DNA from: Stomorhina lunata
Taxonomy: Eukaryota > Arthropoda > Insecta > Diptera > Rhiniidae
NCBI GenBank assembly: GCA_933228675.1
Contig: OW121744.1
Coordinates: 24,702,640-24,766,639, forward strand
DNA: 64,000 bases
Direction: 5' to 3'
Shown here one piece after another: positions 24,141-62,100 of this stretch. A program made the position numbers and the translations under genes. The notes beneath the pieces were generated by a model. The model was not told the origin of the DNA, did not search any database, and worked only from the letters and a program-made list of their open reading frames with translations. Position 1 is the stretch's first letter; each line of letters opens with the position of its first letter.

Positions 24141-24790
24141 TTATGTATGGAACTCGATTTCTTTTGCATGGCCACGGGCACGCTTGCAGAAGTCCAGACG
24201 CTGAACCCAAGTTTTGACGGTTTTCCATCATAAAACGGCCGATACTGCTGCAATTTTACGTACGATATTTCTACGAAGTTCATCAATCGTCGCTGGCTTG
24301 TTGGCATAGCCCATAGAATTGACGTAACCCCAAAGAAAATAGTATAACGGCGTCAAATCGCACGACGGAGGCGGCCAATATACTGGACCATTTCGTGAGA
24401 TAACACGTTCTCCAAACTTGATTTTCAATAAATTGATTATGACATTTGTTGTGTGGCTTGTGGCGCAGTCCTTTTTGAACCACATGTTCTCCAAGTCCAT
24501 ATCATTCAATTGGGGCCAAAAGTATTCGGTTGTCATTGACCGGCACGTTACTATGGATGGTAATCGCTACCATCCACAGTAACGTGCCGGTCTTGATCAT
24601 CACGTAAGAAGTACGGCCCAATGACGCCGCCGGCCCATAAACCGCACCAAACCGTATTTTTTTCGGGATGCAATGATGACTCATGGAGTACGTGTGGATT
24701 GCTGCCTGACCTATGTTTATTGACGAGCCTCACCGCTGAAGATTATTCGCCTTCTTAACGTTGAAGCCACTGACTCCGAATTTCAATAGT
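24141..24790 (-). pseudogene. Broken mariner-family transposase (copy 1)
   Basis: Read on the - strand: TNESKLLKFTIEIRSQW (N-terminus), then after a deletion NPHVLHESSLHPEKNTVWCG and GGVIGPYFLRDDQDRHVT. Next, in another frame, come KDCATSHTTNVI, GERVISRNGPVYWPPPSCDL and TPLYYFLWGYV. Finally an in-frame TGA, then WVQRLDFCKRARGHAKEIEF and TAA. The family has a second catalytic D in (Q)QDGATSHT and third-D candidates 36 or 41 residues later. Here the 41-spaced D is Y. A 25-bp inverted duplication also interrupts the frame. Confidence 0.82.
24538..24592. repeat. Near-perfect 25-bp hairpin inside the mariner remnant
   Basis: Left arm 24538-24562 (GACCGGCACGTTACT...) and right arm 24568-24592 (...AGTAACGTGCCGGTC) are complementary with one mismatch across a 5-nt loop. 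The second element copy has only one arm, so the other arm was added in this copy. Confidence 0.9.
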
Positions 24791-24839
24791 AAATTTTAAT
24801 AATTTCGACTCGTTGGTATAAGAGCAGCCCGAAAGCCCG

Positions 24840-25264
24840 ATACTTGCAGAATCCAAGCATTTGCTACATGAGGTACGACAAATATCGAAATTTACACAAC
24901 GGAGAGTCTACAAAAATGTCTTTTACCGTTCTCTGAGACAGCTCATAGTGAATACATATTTCTGAACCGATTAAGCACCTTGCAACTAAGCTCAGTGGTT
25001 TGAGTGGTTTTCAAACAATCCATCCAACTGCTTTGGACTTTTGTCTATAAGAAGGTTTTGTAAAAAAGTAATTGATGTAGGGGATGTTGGATACCAAGCA
25101 ACGGTTCTGATTGGTCTTAACTTGATAAGCCCAGACTTATCTTGGTTGTCTTTTATATCAACTGTGGGCACAGACCTTCTCTCGGTATCACCCGGGGAAT
25201 TACGTTAACTCTAGTCAATGTAGTGAGCTAATATTTGCCATAAGTTCTCCCATAAGAACTATTT
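24840..25264. other. Intergenic, nothing recognised
   Basis: Moderately AT-rich. It contains ATCACCCGGGG and several broken frames but no recognised domain. It could be more transposable-element debris. Confidence 0.4.
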
Positions 25265-25480
25265 AAATATGGGTTAGGACTTCGGGCTAGTAAGCCATTC
25301 CTAGAAAAAATAATTGCTATGAAAAGCTAAAATTATAATAAAAACGGCCCCCTTATGTAATGAAAAAACCAATTAGAGGAAAGTCTTTTAAAGCTTAGCC
25401 TTTGAAATTGAAGAATATGCCCACAAGATCGGCCTTTGACATTAACAGGTTGTAAATATAGGTTATTGAAGTAAGTAAGT
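25265..25480 (+). mobile_element. LINE 3' fragment (RTE-like family), copy 2
   Basis: Parallels 17855-18105 block by block: TATGGGTTAGGAC-TCGG, TAGTAA-CCA, AAAGCTTAGCCT, GAATATGCCCACAAG, AACAGGTTGTAAATATAGG and an AAGTAAGTAAG tail. The coding frame is lost. Confidence 0.6.
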
Positions 25481-25539
25481 TTGCATTCTAAAGTACAATT
25501 AACTGTAAAGTATGATCGTACATAAACGACTTCACTCAT

Positions 25540-28086
25540 TCTGTGAGGTTTGTCTTAAGTTTAGGAATGACACAAAATATCCCGGCCAAAGACTGTAAAC
25601 TTCAGCTTAAAATTAGATTTTTTTTAAACATAAATAAAGAGTATTCATTCATTTGGTGCGTAAACGTTTTTTAATTATAAAAAAACGCAGACAACGATGT
25701 TTTTGACCGATAAACATTATCTAGTTTGTGGTAGTATTCATATTTGTTTTTAACCCAAGTGTATATATTAATTAAATATTTATGTGGTTGTCCATTGCTT
25801 TAAATTAATATACAAGATTCACCTACATAAGAAATAATATATAAAAAAAATTAACTAACAATACATTTTACCAAGTGTTTTACTTTCAACCACAAAATAG
25901 TAAGAAAACTGCGTACTTAATCTTGAATATTAGAGGTATTCACTTCTTATGCCAAAAATGTGCAAAAACGCAATTGCTCAATTTGTGTGTCAAATTTTTA
26001 AATTTAATATTATACATATTGACAAACATTTGTAATACACATTCACTCAATATTTGACCTTTTTTCAAAGGTTTTTGGTAATGAAAATAAATCTAATACG
26101 ATTGTCGCCAAATCCTTACTTATTTACGTACGTATACTTCCCACTTTTTCGAGAATAAAATAATAAAATGTAAACGTACATATGAACATTTTCCAAAGTA
26201 TTGGTAATATATTTACCATTGAGGTCTACCAAGTATCAAGTTTAAAGACAATTGGATTATCGTACAATATCTAACGTCGTTACTCGTGGTACATTTTGCT
26301 ATCGCAAATTTCCAATAAGCGAAAACTAAAACTGTTCAAGGGTAGTCGTAGATGCGGAAACGAAGAAAAGGAAATGGTCTAGAATACAGTATAACGGAAC
26401 AATAGAATTGAGAAGCCTTACTTGGTCTTAGCTGGAATATTCTTATATCCATAACCTAAGGTTAGGAACAAAGGGGACAATTGCAAATCGGTATAAAATG
26501 ACTAACAGAAACTATATACTGACAGATTGATTGGAAAATCTTCTTATTTTTTCTTTTTTTTATAGTCAGTCATTTAGCAATTATTGGAAAAACAGACAAG
26601 TCTAAAGAAATTTACTACCAAAAAACGCGAATAGTTTTACAGAAATTATCAGTCAACATTGTTGTTCAGAAGAGGTGGTCGTGATTTATTTTTTTAAAAG
26701 AAAGAATTATAATTTAATTTTGTTCAAAATAAACTTTAAAAATAGTTTACTATTAAGTCAATTTTATTTCAAAAAAGGTGAAAGAATAATGAGTGAAATA
26801 AAATAAAAAATTTCAATATTTTTATTTTGCGTTAGTAATTAAAATTGTTTTTAATTATTAAAGTTTTATTAATTGATATAAAAAAAATTGTAATGTACTG
26901 AAAATATTCAAATATATTTGAAAGATATAGTTCGCGAAGTTCGCCATCAAAAAGTGTACAAATATTTAAAGAATTATTCAAAGTAATGCCAATTTGGATG
27001 CAAAATATTGACAATTTTGGGAAAATTTTATATTTAACCCCCATCTTACTAATGTTCCCTTTTGGAAAAATTTATTTTAATTGCTAAAACGCCAAGCTAT
27101 CAAATTCGATTGACTCAATTTATAATTTGATGCTAATTCATTACTTTGCTTACACTCTTCTTAAACTTTAGTTTAGATCGGTAAGCTTCGCTGACATCAT
27201 ATGTGTATGTAGGAAATTTTAATTCCATACTTCCCATAGAACTACCTTTCTAGAGATATTGACCACTTAAACAATACAAAACCTCAGTCCAATATCAAAG
27301 TCTAACGCTAATTTCGTGATTGTCTTTATTCCAAATTTTTTAAAAATAATTTGTAGTTCGACACTAAAACGAAACTGTTTTTTTTTATAATAGTAAAAAG
27401 ATGAAATCTATTTTTGAAATTCGGCTTAAATATATTGTAGAAGATATAGAAATATTTTGGATATTAAACAGTTTTTTGCCTCTCCTTAAAAATATTCCAT
27501 TTGGTTCATAGTCGGTATTGAATATAGGCTCTCGATATATTATTTAAATTTTCTCAAAACTTTCAGAAAATAAATATCATGCAATTCTTTTACAATTTAA
27601 TTTTGAAATGTAAATCGCAATTCTCAGATCACCCCTTGGTTGCTTGGAATATACTTACCTATACATAAGATAAAATCAATAGTTACCTCTGGAATATATG
27701 GAAAGTTTGCAAAATTCTTTGACTTATTTTAAAAACTATACAAATAATTACACTTTTGTTTGTTAGCCAAAACTAATCGATACTTTAAATGCGAAAAGAA
27801 AATAAAATAAAAGAAATTCATATTTGAATCTTACGAACATTGAAATATAAGTACATGTAGTTTGTTCAGCTTTTTTTTTTAAATAAGGTGATACTGTTTC
27901 TTTTCAAAAATACCTATTTCTTTAATTGAATTATTGTAGTGATTTAAAAATATAACACCCAAAATCCATTATATATGGCTGTTTAGGCATGACATGTGAG
28001 AATTAGCTGGGGTTTTCTTACACATTGCATTTCTGAGTTATTGTATGAAAGACTTTGTTTTTAAGTCCTATATCTCAATAGGTGGA
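25540..28086. other. Intergenic AT-rich DNA, nothing recognised
   Basis: 2.5 kb with only short frames on both strands and scattered homopolymers. No exon, RNA gene or mobile element could be identified. Confidence 0.4.
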
Positions 28087-28099
28087 AAGGTAAAAGTAT

Positions 28100-28666
28100 T
28101 TATTTATTTATTTATTTATTTACAAAGTTTATAAACATAATTAATTATGAATACAAAGAAAGCTTAGGTACTAACAACAAAGGTCTTTGACCTAATATTT
28201 AGTCTAACTAGATCGAGTTATAGATGTTACAATGTTTTAACAGCAGGTTAACAGCTCTTATGTTCTCTATATTTATGGTTTTTAATAGTTCCAATAGGCA
28301 GATTTTTCCAAATAAATACATTTCAGCTTGTTTTATGTAACTGCAATTGTTAAGAAGATGGTCAATCTTTAACAAGGAATTACTGTTACATAGATGACAG
28401 TTATTGTTTTGGTTGGGGTTAAAGATGTATTGCTGAGTAATATTAGTGTGTCCTAATCTTAATCTAATATAATTCCGAAGATCTTTTTTGCCGACTTCTC
28501 TGGGGTATATTGAGGGCGTTTTAAATTGGTTAAATGTTTTATAAATATGACGGTAATTTGACCAATCTGCGTTATCAGCTTCTTTAATAAAAGTAGAAAT
28601 AGTATTTTTAATATCGTGTTTGTTACATGACAGATACGAGTGAATCGGAGCATTGTTAGCGAACTT
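28100..28666 (-). mobile_element. 5'-truncated non-LTR retrotransposon with 13-bp TSD
   Basis: A 567-bp insert is flanked by identical AAGGTAAAAGTAT at 28087-28099 and 28667-28679. The 3' end (low coordinate, - strand) is a (TAAA)n tail, visible as TTTATTTATTTA at about 28099-28121. The opposite end is an abrupt 5' truncation inside the coding sequence. Perfect duplications and an intact frame indicate a young insertion. Confidence 0.92.
28208..28666 (-). pseudogene. C-terminal end of LINE ORF2 (152 codons, intact frame)
   Basis: The frame is open from the truncation point to a TAG. It reads KFANNAPIHSYLSCNK, then WSNYRHIYKTFNQFK, IRLRLGHTNITQQYIFNP, NNNCHLCNSNSLLKIDHLL and NNCSYIK, ending KHCNIYNSI. 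C-x2-C-x8-H-x4-C after RLRLGHT is the zinc-knuckle-like C-terminus typical of I/Jockey/CR1-type LINE polyproteins. There is no start codon because the copy is 5' truncated, so it is not functional, but no inactivating stop has accumulated. Confidence 0.85.
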
Positions 28667-28679
28667 AAGGTAAAAGTAT

Positions 28680-29214
28680 ATCTAATGGGTTTTGTGCTAA
28701 AATTTGTTACGCACAGAAATCATCACTTGATGTGGCGATTTAAAATTTTGCACAGATATTGAAACCGTTTTCGGATTGCCTTTCATAGGACCGTCCTTGC
28801 TGAGTTGAAATTTAGAACTTCCATAGCCATTAATTGAATTGTGTTTCAATGAAATTAGGTAAATATTTTGCTAGCATGAACTTATGTACTGTAAAAAAAA
28901 CTAAAAAATATTAAACTAAAACTTTCCGCAAATAAGTTTTTTGTAAACCTAATTAACATTCAAAATTTCAAGACAATCGATTCACATTTTACCCTAGTTC
29001 CCATTTTAGACCAACTGCTGGAAATAGTTAAATTATAGAAAAATTTTAAGAAAATTTTCGTATGACTACAAAATTAAACAATAAAAATAAGAGTGTTCCG
29101 AATGAAATATGCATTAACAATTTTAGGCAAAACTTATCAATAGTGAAATAAATCATTTATCAAATACTCAGGGGTATCATAAAAACCAAGTCGGTTTTTA
29201 AATTTCTCTGTTTG
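28680..29214. other. Intergenic, nothing recognised
   Basis: AT-rich sequence. A phrase near 29096-29155 (GAGTGTTCCGAATGAAATATGCATT...) is shared with about 36297-36365 inside Galphaq, so some of it is dispersed repeat. Confidence 0.4.
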
Positions 29215-30050
29215 AAAACCAAGGGGGGTATATTGAGATTGTCATTCCGTTTGTAATTTCCTTAATATTGGCTCAAAAACCAAAATGAAGTATATTCTGA
29301 ATCCTTATGAAATTCTAAGATGATTGAGCGATGTTCGTCTGTCTGTCCGTCTGTCTATTGTCGGCACGATAATACCTTAACGAAAGGATATAGGTCACTG
29401 AAATTTGGCACAAATATTCTTCGTTTCTAGGAAAATTTTGGTATTGAAATCGGGCAAAATCGGTTCACATTTGACCATAGCTCCCGTATAACCTCGTCTA
29501 GGCTGATCGCCTTTTTGCTAATAAATGCTAATAAACTTACGGAAACACAAAAATACAAAAAGAAAAGACGGTTTATGTCCATCTGTCCGTCAGATAAAAA
29601 GGCGATAGATCCTTAACTACAAGAGCTAGAGAGACAAAATTATACAAAAGTACTTTTTATATGTAACAAAAGTTGTGTACTGAAAATGGTCGAAATTCAC
29701 ATTTAGTTAGAGCTCCCATATAACCCTGCCTCAGGAAACACATGAATGCTGATAAGTTGAATACAATTGTAATAGCTATGAAGACTAAATTTAGAATAGA
29801 GAAGTTTTATGCAACTATTGGTCAGTATATCAAATTTTATAGGAATCGGTTCATATTTGACTATAGCTTTCATATAAAAAACACTCCCGGAAACCAAAAA
29901 AAAATGTAGCAAAGGCCAGTTAAAAGCTATTAAATTAGAAACTATGACAGCTATGGCGACTAAGTTTTGCAAGAACAAGCTTTATATAAATAACAGCCAG
30001 TGTGTATTTTGTTACAATCGGTCAACATTTGGCTATAATTCTTATATATA
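29215..30050 (+). repeat. Dispersed repeat family S (left part, split by Tc1)
   Basis: It contains GTCTGTCTGTCCGTCTGTC, ACTGAAATTTGGCACAAATA, CACATTTGACCATAGCTCCC and related blocks that recur at 23395-23890 (inverted), 45105-45835, 50445-51185 (inverted) and 57780-58040. The right part, including GATGGTGGGTACATAAGATT, resumes at 31980 after the Tc1 insertion. Confidence 0.7.
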
Positions 30051-31551
30051 CAGTGGTGGTCACGTATTTAGCACAAATGGTACCTGTTATCTCTTATAGG
30101 AAATATTAAGTCCTAATTCAATTTTTTTCACTACTTTTTTTTTGTAATGTATTACACGTGATGCGAAGATGAAGTCGTATTCCTTTTATATACATATTTT
30201 TTAAAAATTATATTTATTTTTGCAATTATTCAAAACTAACCCATAAAAAATACTGGACATATTTTTAGCACAAATTAAAAACAATATTTATTAAAAATTG
30301 AAAACAAGTTATTAATTCAAATTTCTTGAAAAAAACCTAATATTTTGTAGGATATCCTTTATTTTGTATAACTGCCGCACATCTTTTAGGGATACTCTTC
30401 ACAAGAGCCAGGATAGCGTGCCATATTTTTTGGATTTCCGTCCATAAACCATTTAAGTTGTTAGGTTTTACGCTTGTTATATGCTTCTCTATATCATTCC
30501 AAAGATTCTCAATAGGATTGAGATCTGGAGATTGAGCTGGCCATTTCAAAACATCTATTTGACTCTCCTCCAAGCAACACTTCACAGTACGTAAAGTGTG
30601 TTTAGGGTCATTGTCATGCATGAAGCGCCATGACAATGACGCTTATGGTATAATGATATCGGCTAGAATATTTTTATAAACGTGTTGATTCATACGTGTG
30701 TCAATTTTGTGTATTGGACCAACTCCATGCCCTGAAAGTGCAAGCCACACCATCACATTTCCTCCACCATGTTTTACAGTCTTTGACGTATACTTTGGGT
30801 AGTGCTGCGTGTTCGGAAGATACCATACATATCTCTTTCCATCAGATCCAAATCTGCAAAACTTTGATTCGTCGCTCCAAAGTATGTTTTTCCAAAAATC
30901 GAATGGCTTTTCCAAATGCTATCGGGCGAAAGAAATTCGTGATTTCAAATTCTTTTTTGACACATGTGGCTTGTGTTGCACAATACAGCCACTGGAGCTC
31001 TAAAAAGGGTCTGCCACTGACATTCTATGTATTACATAATCCTCTTTTGTTATCGTTTTTCTTGGTCTAGGTGCCCGTGAACTCTTTTTAATTGTTCCGT
31101 GTGCTTTTATATGGCTCAAAGCATTATATACCATCTTTCTGGAGCAATTTAAAATACTTGCTATTTCACTTACAGGACATCCTCTCGAATTTATTTCACA
31201 AATCACCTGTCGTTCCGTATCTGTGCACCATTTATTTTTGGCCATGTCTAATAAATATTTTATTTCTGAAAACTTACCAAAAATTAATTAAAGATTCAAA
31301 AAATAACAGAAATGTTAAATGTTTAATATTTGTGCTAAATTTGTGCCCAACTCCAATTACGTATTACCAACAAATAAATTATATATGAAGTAATTGAAGA
31401 AAGGGAATAACAAAAAGAGTAACAGGACTTGTCGATCACACCATAAGCTACACATCGTGGCAAAAAAAAGAAAATTATTACTCCAACAGAAAAATATACG
31501 GTTTTGAAAAAAAAACGCATAACTAGTGTGCTAAATATGTGACCACCACTG
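30051..31551 (-). mobile_element. Full-length but decayed Tc1-family transposon
   Basis: 1501 bp, bounded by TA dinucleotides (30049-30050 and 31552-31553). Terminal inverted repeats start CAGTGGTGGTCAC and continue TATTTAGCACA, with one mismatch over 25 bp. A second set of TTTAGCACAAA repeats lies about 200 bp inside each end (30261-30275 and 31328-31342), giving an IR/DR organisation as in Minos, Paris or Sleeping Beauty-type elements. It encodes one broken transposase on the - strand and inserted into dispersed repeat family S. Confidence 0.93.
30337..31245 (-). pseudogene. Tc1-family DD34E transposase, broken
   Basis: The N-terminus MAKNKWCTDTERQVICE is followed by a helix-turn-helix (VSEIASILNCSRKMVYNAL) and RMSVADPF, then a frame loss. 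It continues HKPHVSKKNLKSRISFAR, an in-frame TAG, HLEKPFDFWKNILWSDESKF (first D) and GGGNVMVWLALSGHGVG. An in-frame TAA follows, then FMHDNDPKHT (second D) and SPDLNPIENLW (E). Spacing between the second D and the E is 34, giving DD34E. The catalytic residues remain readable, but at least two stops and a shift or deletion make it inactive. Confidence 0.92.
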
Positions 31552-32100
31552 TATATATATAACATCCCCTTTTTATATCTACAATCAAAAAGATTCGGAG
31601 GTACATGCAGCATATTAAAATTTCACCAATGTCCAGACTTTATATACGGTATTAGGAACTCCTAACAAAATATATGGACCTGTCGTATTTCTATCAACAT
31701 GTTTATCCTAACTAAATATTAAGCTAAACGAAAAATATTTAACATAGTATTAATGCGAAACTACACAAGGTTATGATATTAAATTTAGTGCAAAGTAAAT
31801 ATTAGGGAAACCACTTACATACTTTTAAATGTTGAACTATAAAGCTCCTGCAACCTTAGTTCAAATATTTTGCTAACAATACCAACTAGCGTAACAACTT
31901 TTTTAGGATTTGGTCCACATTTTGAATTAGCTGCACCCTCATAGATATATGAAAGATATTTCCAAATTTAACACTACTTGATGGTGGGTACATAAGATTC
32001 GGTACAGCCGAATATAACACTCTTACTTGTTAAGCTATAACTTTTATCAATATCATTTAACCATATATTAAATCCAACCATTTACTCTCTTTCTATTTCC
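31552..32100 (+). other. Right part of dispersed repeat S; nothing else recognised
   Basis: CTTGATGGTGGGTACATAAG and GGTACAGCCGAATATAACAC at 31978-32020 are the typical 3' end of the family S repeat. The region runs into the polypyrimidine tract before 32101. Confidence 0.55.
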
Positions 32101-32102
32101 AG

Positions 32103-58637
<26,535 letters not shown>

Positions 58638-58900
58638 GTATACACTTATTGGCTGTTTCCTTACATTCAACTCGACTCTATTTCTTATGCTTTCTACATC
58701 CGAGTACATACTTACATATTTTCTAGCCTTATTTGGAATTTTTATTGAACTACACGAAAACTATAAAATTAAATTTAATGCATTACATGAAAAAAAAATA
58801 TATATATATTTACTTATTTTATGTGAATTTATTATAGTTTATTTTTTATTTTTAATCACAATATAATTTCTTTTAACTTGGAATCTTATAAATAAATTGC
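58638..58900 (+). terminator. Galphaq 3' UTR and poly(A) signal
   Basis: AT-rich 3' UTR ending at AATAAA (58891-58896), followed about 15 bp later by a GT-rich element (TGTGTGTTGTGTTG). This pairing is a good poly(A) site, 254 bp after the stop. Confidence 0.75.
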
Positions 58901-58926
58901 TGAAATTATTTTGTGTGTTGTGTTGA

Positions 58927-60297
58927 TTTTTAATTAAGTTTGATTTGAGAAAGTTGATATTTCTTTTTTTTTTTTTTTTTTGAAAAAATTTATTAAAAAA
59001 ACTGAAATTTTGATAAATTGGAACTAGAAATTTGTGATCGATATAAGATTTACAAGTCTGACATAGTGGAGTCAGATGGAGAACATCTTGTTTATATTGT
59101 TTGTGCAGGGATGGAAAACATGCTTTCCTTATTTTGCATCAACAACGGAAACAAATATTTTGGAGATGGTTTGCCAACTGTTGCATATTGGAAAGTTAGT
59201 GGCGTTTAGTAGGCATTTTTGAGGGATAGATATGTGACCGATTTTAATCTAGGGCTAAATCACCACAATTCAATATCAATCTAAAACTCAGACTTTTAAG
59301 CCAATAACGTACCTAGGGATTTTCAATTTATTTTGCATAAAGTTCAATAAAATTTAATATCTAAACCATGAAATAAATATTAAAGGAAGTGCCACTTACT
59401 TTTTATTTTGTAAACATTAACCATTTGACAAGAAAGAATATCTGAAGTTTACACAAAAAATGAGGCTACCTTACTTTTCAAAAAAAATCCCATTTAAGTA
59501 TCAAAATTGTTTGGTAATTTTTAATATTTCTTAACTTTTTTTCCTATTATCCTTGACTCCCAGTGGAGCATAGGGCCTCAACCAATCTTTTATATCGAAA
59601 TGTTAAAGATTTTGTGGACATAAGGTCTGTAATACAGGTAGAGACTGGTTATTGAGTATTAAGTTATTTGCCATTAGGAGCCAGCGTCAAACTGTAGGTC
59701 TTCTTCAATTAGTCTAAAAATATAATCTAGTACATGTCCTTGACTGAAAGATGTCCCCTCTATTTTTCTTGTAGAATTTGGGAAAACTAAGTAAGTAAAG
59801 TTTATGAACTGAGATCCACAAAATTGCTCCTAGTGGGTGTTTTCATGTCAGTCATGTTTTCAAAGTCTATCGAGTCCTTCCCTAAACTTTTAGACACACA
59901 AGCTGTAAATATTATCTCAAACGCCACAGCAGTTTGTCCGTAATTTGTTATTCAGTAACACACACGAAATATTTTTTTAATTTAATGGTATAATTGAGAT
60001 CTTATGTATTTTAGCATCTGCAAAAATGTTATTAGACTATTTATTGAAAATATTAGTTATTTTAATTTTTTTTTTTTTCAAACTACACATTTTAATTTAC
60101 AAATTTCCATAAAATAATCTACGAGTGTGGCAACGATCTGTGTAATATTGACAAAATATACAAACTTCAAAGATATTCTTTATAGTCAAAAATTTTGAAG
60201 TGGCACTTCCTTTAGTATTTATTTCATGATCTAAACATATTCGTTTGTTTGTCAAAGCGTTTAGTTTAAATTATTTTCAAAGACTATATAACTCTAT
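58927..60297. other. Intergenic repeats, no gene recognised
   Basis: It includes a fragment related to the 40158 MITE (59260-59400), a CCTTGACTCCCAGTGGAGCA block near 59550 shared with 18020 and 60850-60920, and a poly-T near 58965. A 63-codon frame at 59018-59209 has no recognised domain. Confidence 0.45.
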
Positions 60298-60795
60298 AAA
60301 ATATTGCACTCCATACATTTTTTTCTGTCAAATGTTAAAATAAAATGGATAAAGAACAAGCAGCATTTGCATTGGCTAGGATATGTTGTGCGAATGAAAA
60401 TAATTCCCAGTGAACTCGTAGAAAAGGACGTCCGAAACTTTAATGGAAAGACCAAGTAGAAGAAAATCTATCTAAGCTTGGCCTGCGAAATTGGGGAATA
60501 TGCGCACAAGGTCGAATCCCATGGCATTTTAAAATATGCTCGGCCTTTGACCTAAACAGGTTGCAATATTGGCCATTTCAGTAAGTAAGTAAAGAACTAT
60601 GAAAAACATATAAACGCACAAATATACACTTCATGAGCACGTGTATGTGCCTAAGCTTTCTCTCATTGGATAATAGTCTCCGTTAGTTGTTTCCGAATTA
60701 GAGCAAAAGCGGAATACTCTTTTTTATGGGACTTTTCAAAACGACCATACGACAAATCAATGTATGGAAGTCCTACATCTTTATAGTATAGAAAC
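60298..60795 (+). repeat. Dispersed repeat, family R1, interrupted by a LINE fragment
   Basis: It follows the same sequence as 57215-57440 up to GGATAAAGAAC. A roughly 240-bp insert comes next, and the repeat resumes with TAAAGAACTATGAAAAACAT to CAATGTATGGAAGTCC. Confidence 0.85.
60358..60595 (+). mobile_element. LINE 3' fragment (RTE-like family), copy 3
   Basis: It reads KQHLHWLGYVVRMK, then KGRPKL, a stop, WKDQVEENLSKLGLRNWGIC and AQGRIPWHFKICSAFDLNRL with a final stop and AAGTAAGTAA tail. WLGHV-RM...GRP--RW-D-VE-DL--LG--NW is the conserved C-terminal end of reverse transcriptases of this LINE type. Short AAAGAAC duplications flank it. Confidence 0.82.
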
Positions 60796-61735
60796 TTTGT
60801 TCTTTAACTATCAGGGAAATTTTTGACAAATAAGTTACAATGTATGACTCTGTTATCCTTGACTTCCAATGTAGTGATTCTGTTATCCATGACTCCTCTG
60901 TTATCGTTGACTCCCTATAGAGCAAAGGGCCTCAATGTTTTCAAAGATTAGCACCTACAAAATCCATAAGCCACCTGTCGTAGCAGGGAGATTTCTCGCG
61001 TGATTACCCCTTGGAGTTCTGTAATGTTGTTTCTTTTCAGGCTTAAAACATCGTAAATGCTAAGTCGATGGGTGATGAGTCAAAAGACAAAAGCTCATTT
61101 GTATAGCGAGCCGCTCGATTCGGTACGGACGGCTGCTTACAGCCGCAACTATCGTGTTGAAAAGACGCTGCAGTTTCGTACTTTAGTAAGTACAATTATT
61201 TTAGACCAAATACGCTGAAATGTCTCCAAGATAACTCCCTCACATATGAGGACCGACACGAGTTGTTTGATGCATCTTCAACTCGGTTGCTCAGGTTGCC
61301 TGGATGTACAACGAGGAGGTTAGAGTAGGAAATAAATACAGTTCTTACCTTCGACAACTCCACCCCATTATATCCCAAGTGAACGTTACATGTTATATGT
61401 ATATTATTTAGATTATGCCAAAAGTATGCTACAAAAATGTTTCTGAAATATGTTATAAAACGATCGATATCGAATTTCGGCGATATCGATATATTTACCA
61501 GGTGCCGGGTAAATATTTGTATTTGTTGGCGAGATATGATTGAGTTTAAATTCTAACTGCATATATGGAACAATTTCTCTTATGACGAGATGACTTAGTT
61601 GTTGTAACTGCAATATTATTAGTAATATAGCAGAAGTAGCAGTCCTTGGTCAGAATCTTACGATTTCTGAGTCGTTCCGGTGCGAAGAACCGACTGGCGT
61701 GGCAACGAGATGACTTAGTAATCCGAGTTGCTTCA
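60796..61735. other. Intergenic, nothing recognised
   Basis: It holds duplicated TGACTCCC/TGTTATC phrases (60850-60920), and an ATCGATATCGAATTTCGGCG block near 61463 reminiscent of the 40158 MITE terminus. No gene. Confidence 0.4.
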
Positions 61736-61739
61736 GGAG

Positions 61740-62100
61740 TTCGACACAGCTATTTTAGAATGACCTTTAGGTTTTAAAATGGCTCAGCAATTTTAGGATG
61801 ACTCAGCAATTTTAGGATGACTCAGCAATTTTAGGATGACTCAGCATTTATATCATGACTTAGCAGTTTAAGTATGTGTCTCAGCATTTTACGCACGGCT
61901 GAGCAGTTTTAGGATGTGTCAGCAGTTTTGCTATGACTTAACAGTTTTAGGATGGCTCAACAATTTTATGGTGACTTAACAGTTTTAGGGTGACTCAGCT
62001 GTTTTATGGTGAATCATCAGTTTTATGATAAGGCAGTTTAAGGATGACTCATGCAATTTTAGGACGAATTAACAGTTTTAGGAAGACTTAGTGGTTATGT
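61740..62100. repeat. ~20-bp minisatellite with TGACTCAGCA
   Basis: About 17-18 degenerate units of the form GACTCAGCAATTTTAGGAT. Exact TGACTCAGCA occurs at 61799-61808, 61818-61827 and 61837-61846. Diverged units (TGACTTAGCAG, GGCTGAGCAG, TGACTCAGCTG) extend to about 62100. Confidence 0.92.

Larger units (their letters stand above)
24100..24840 (-). mobile_element. mariner-like element copy 1, internally deleted
   Basis: On the - strand, the end at 24840 begins TCGGGCTTTC next to a TA, matching the terminus of the copy at 34041-34844. It holds a broken transposase described in the next entry. The left end is diverged or truncated near 24100. Confidence 0.75.
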
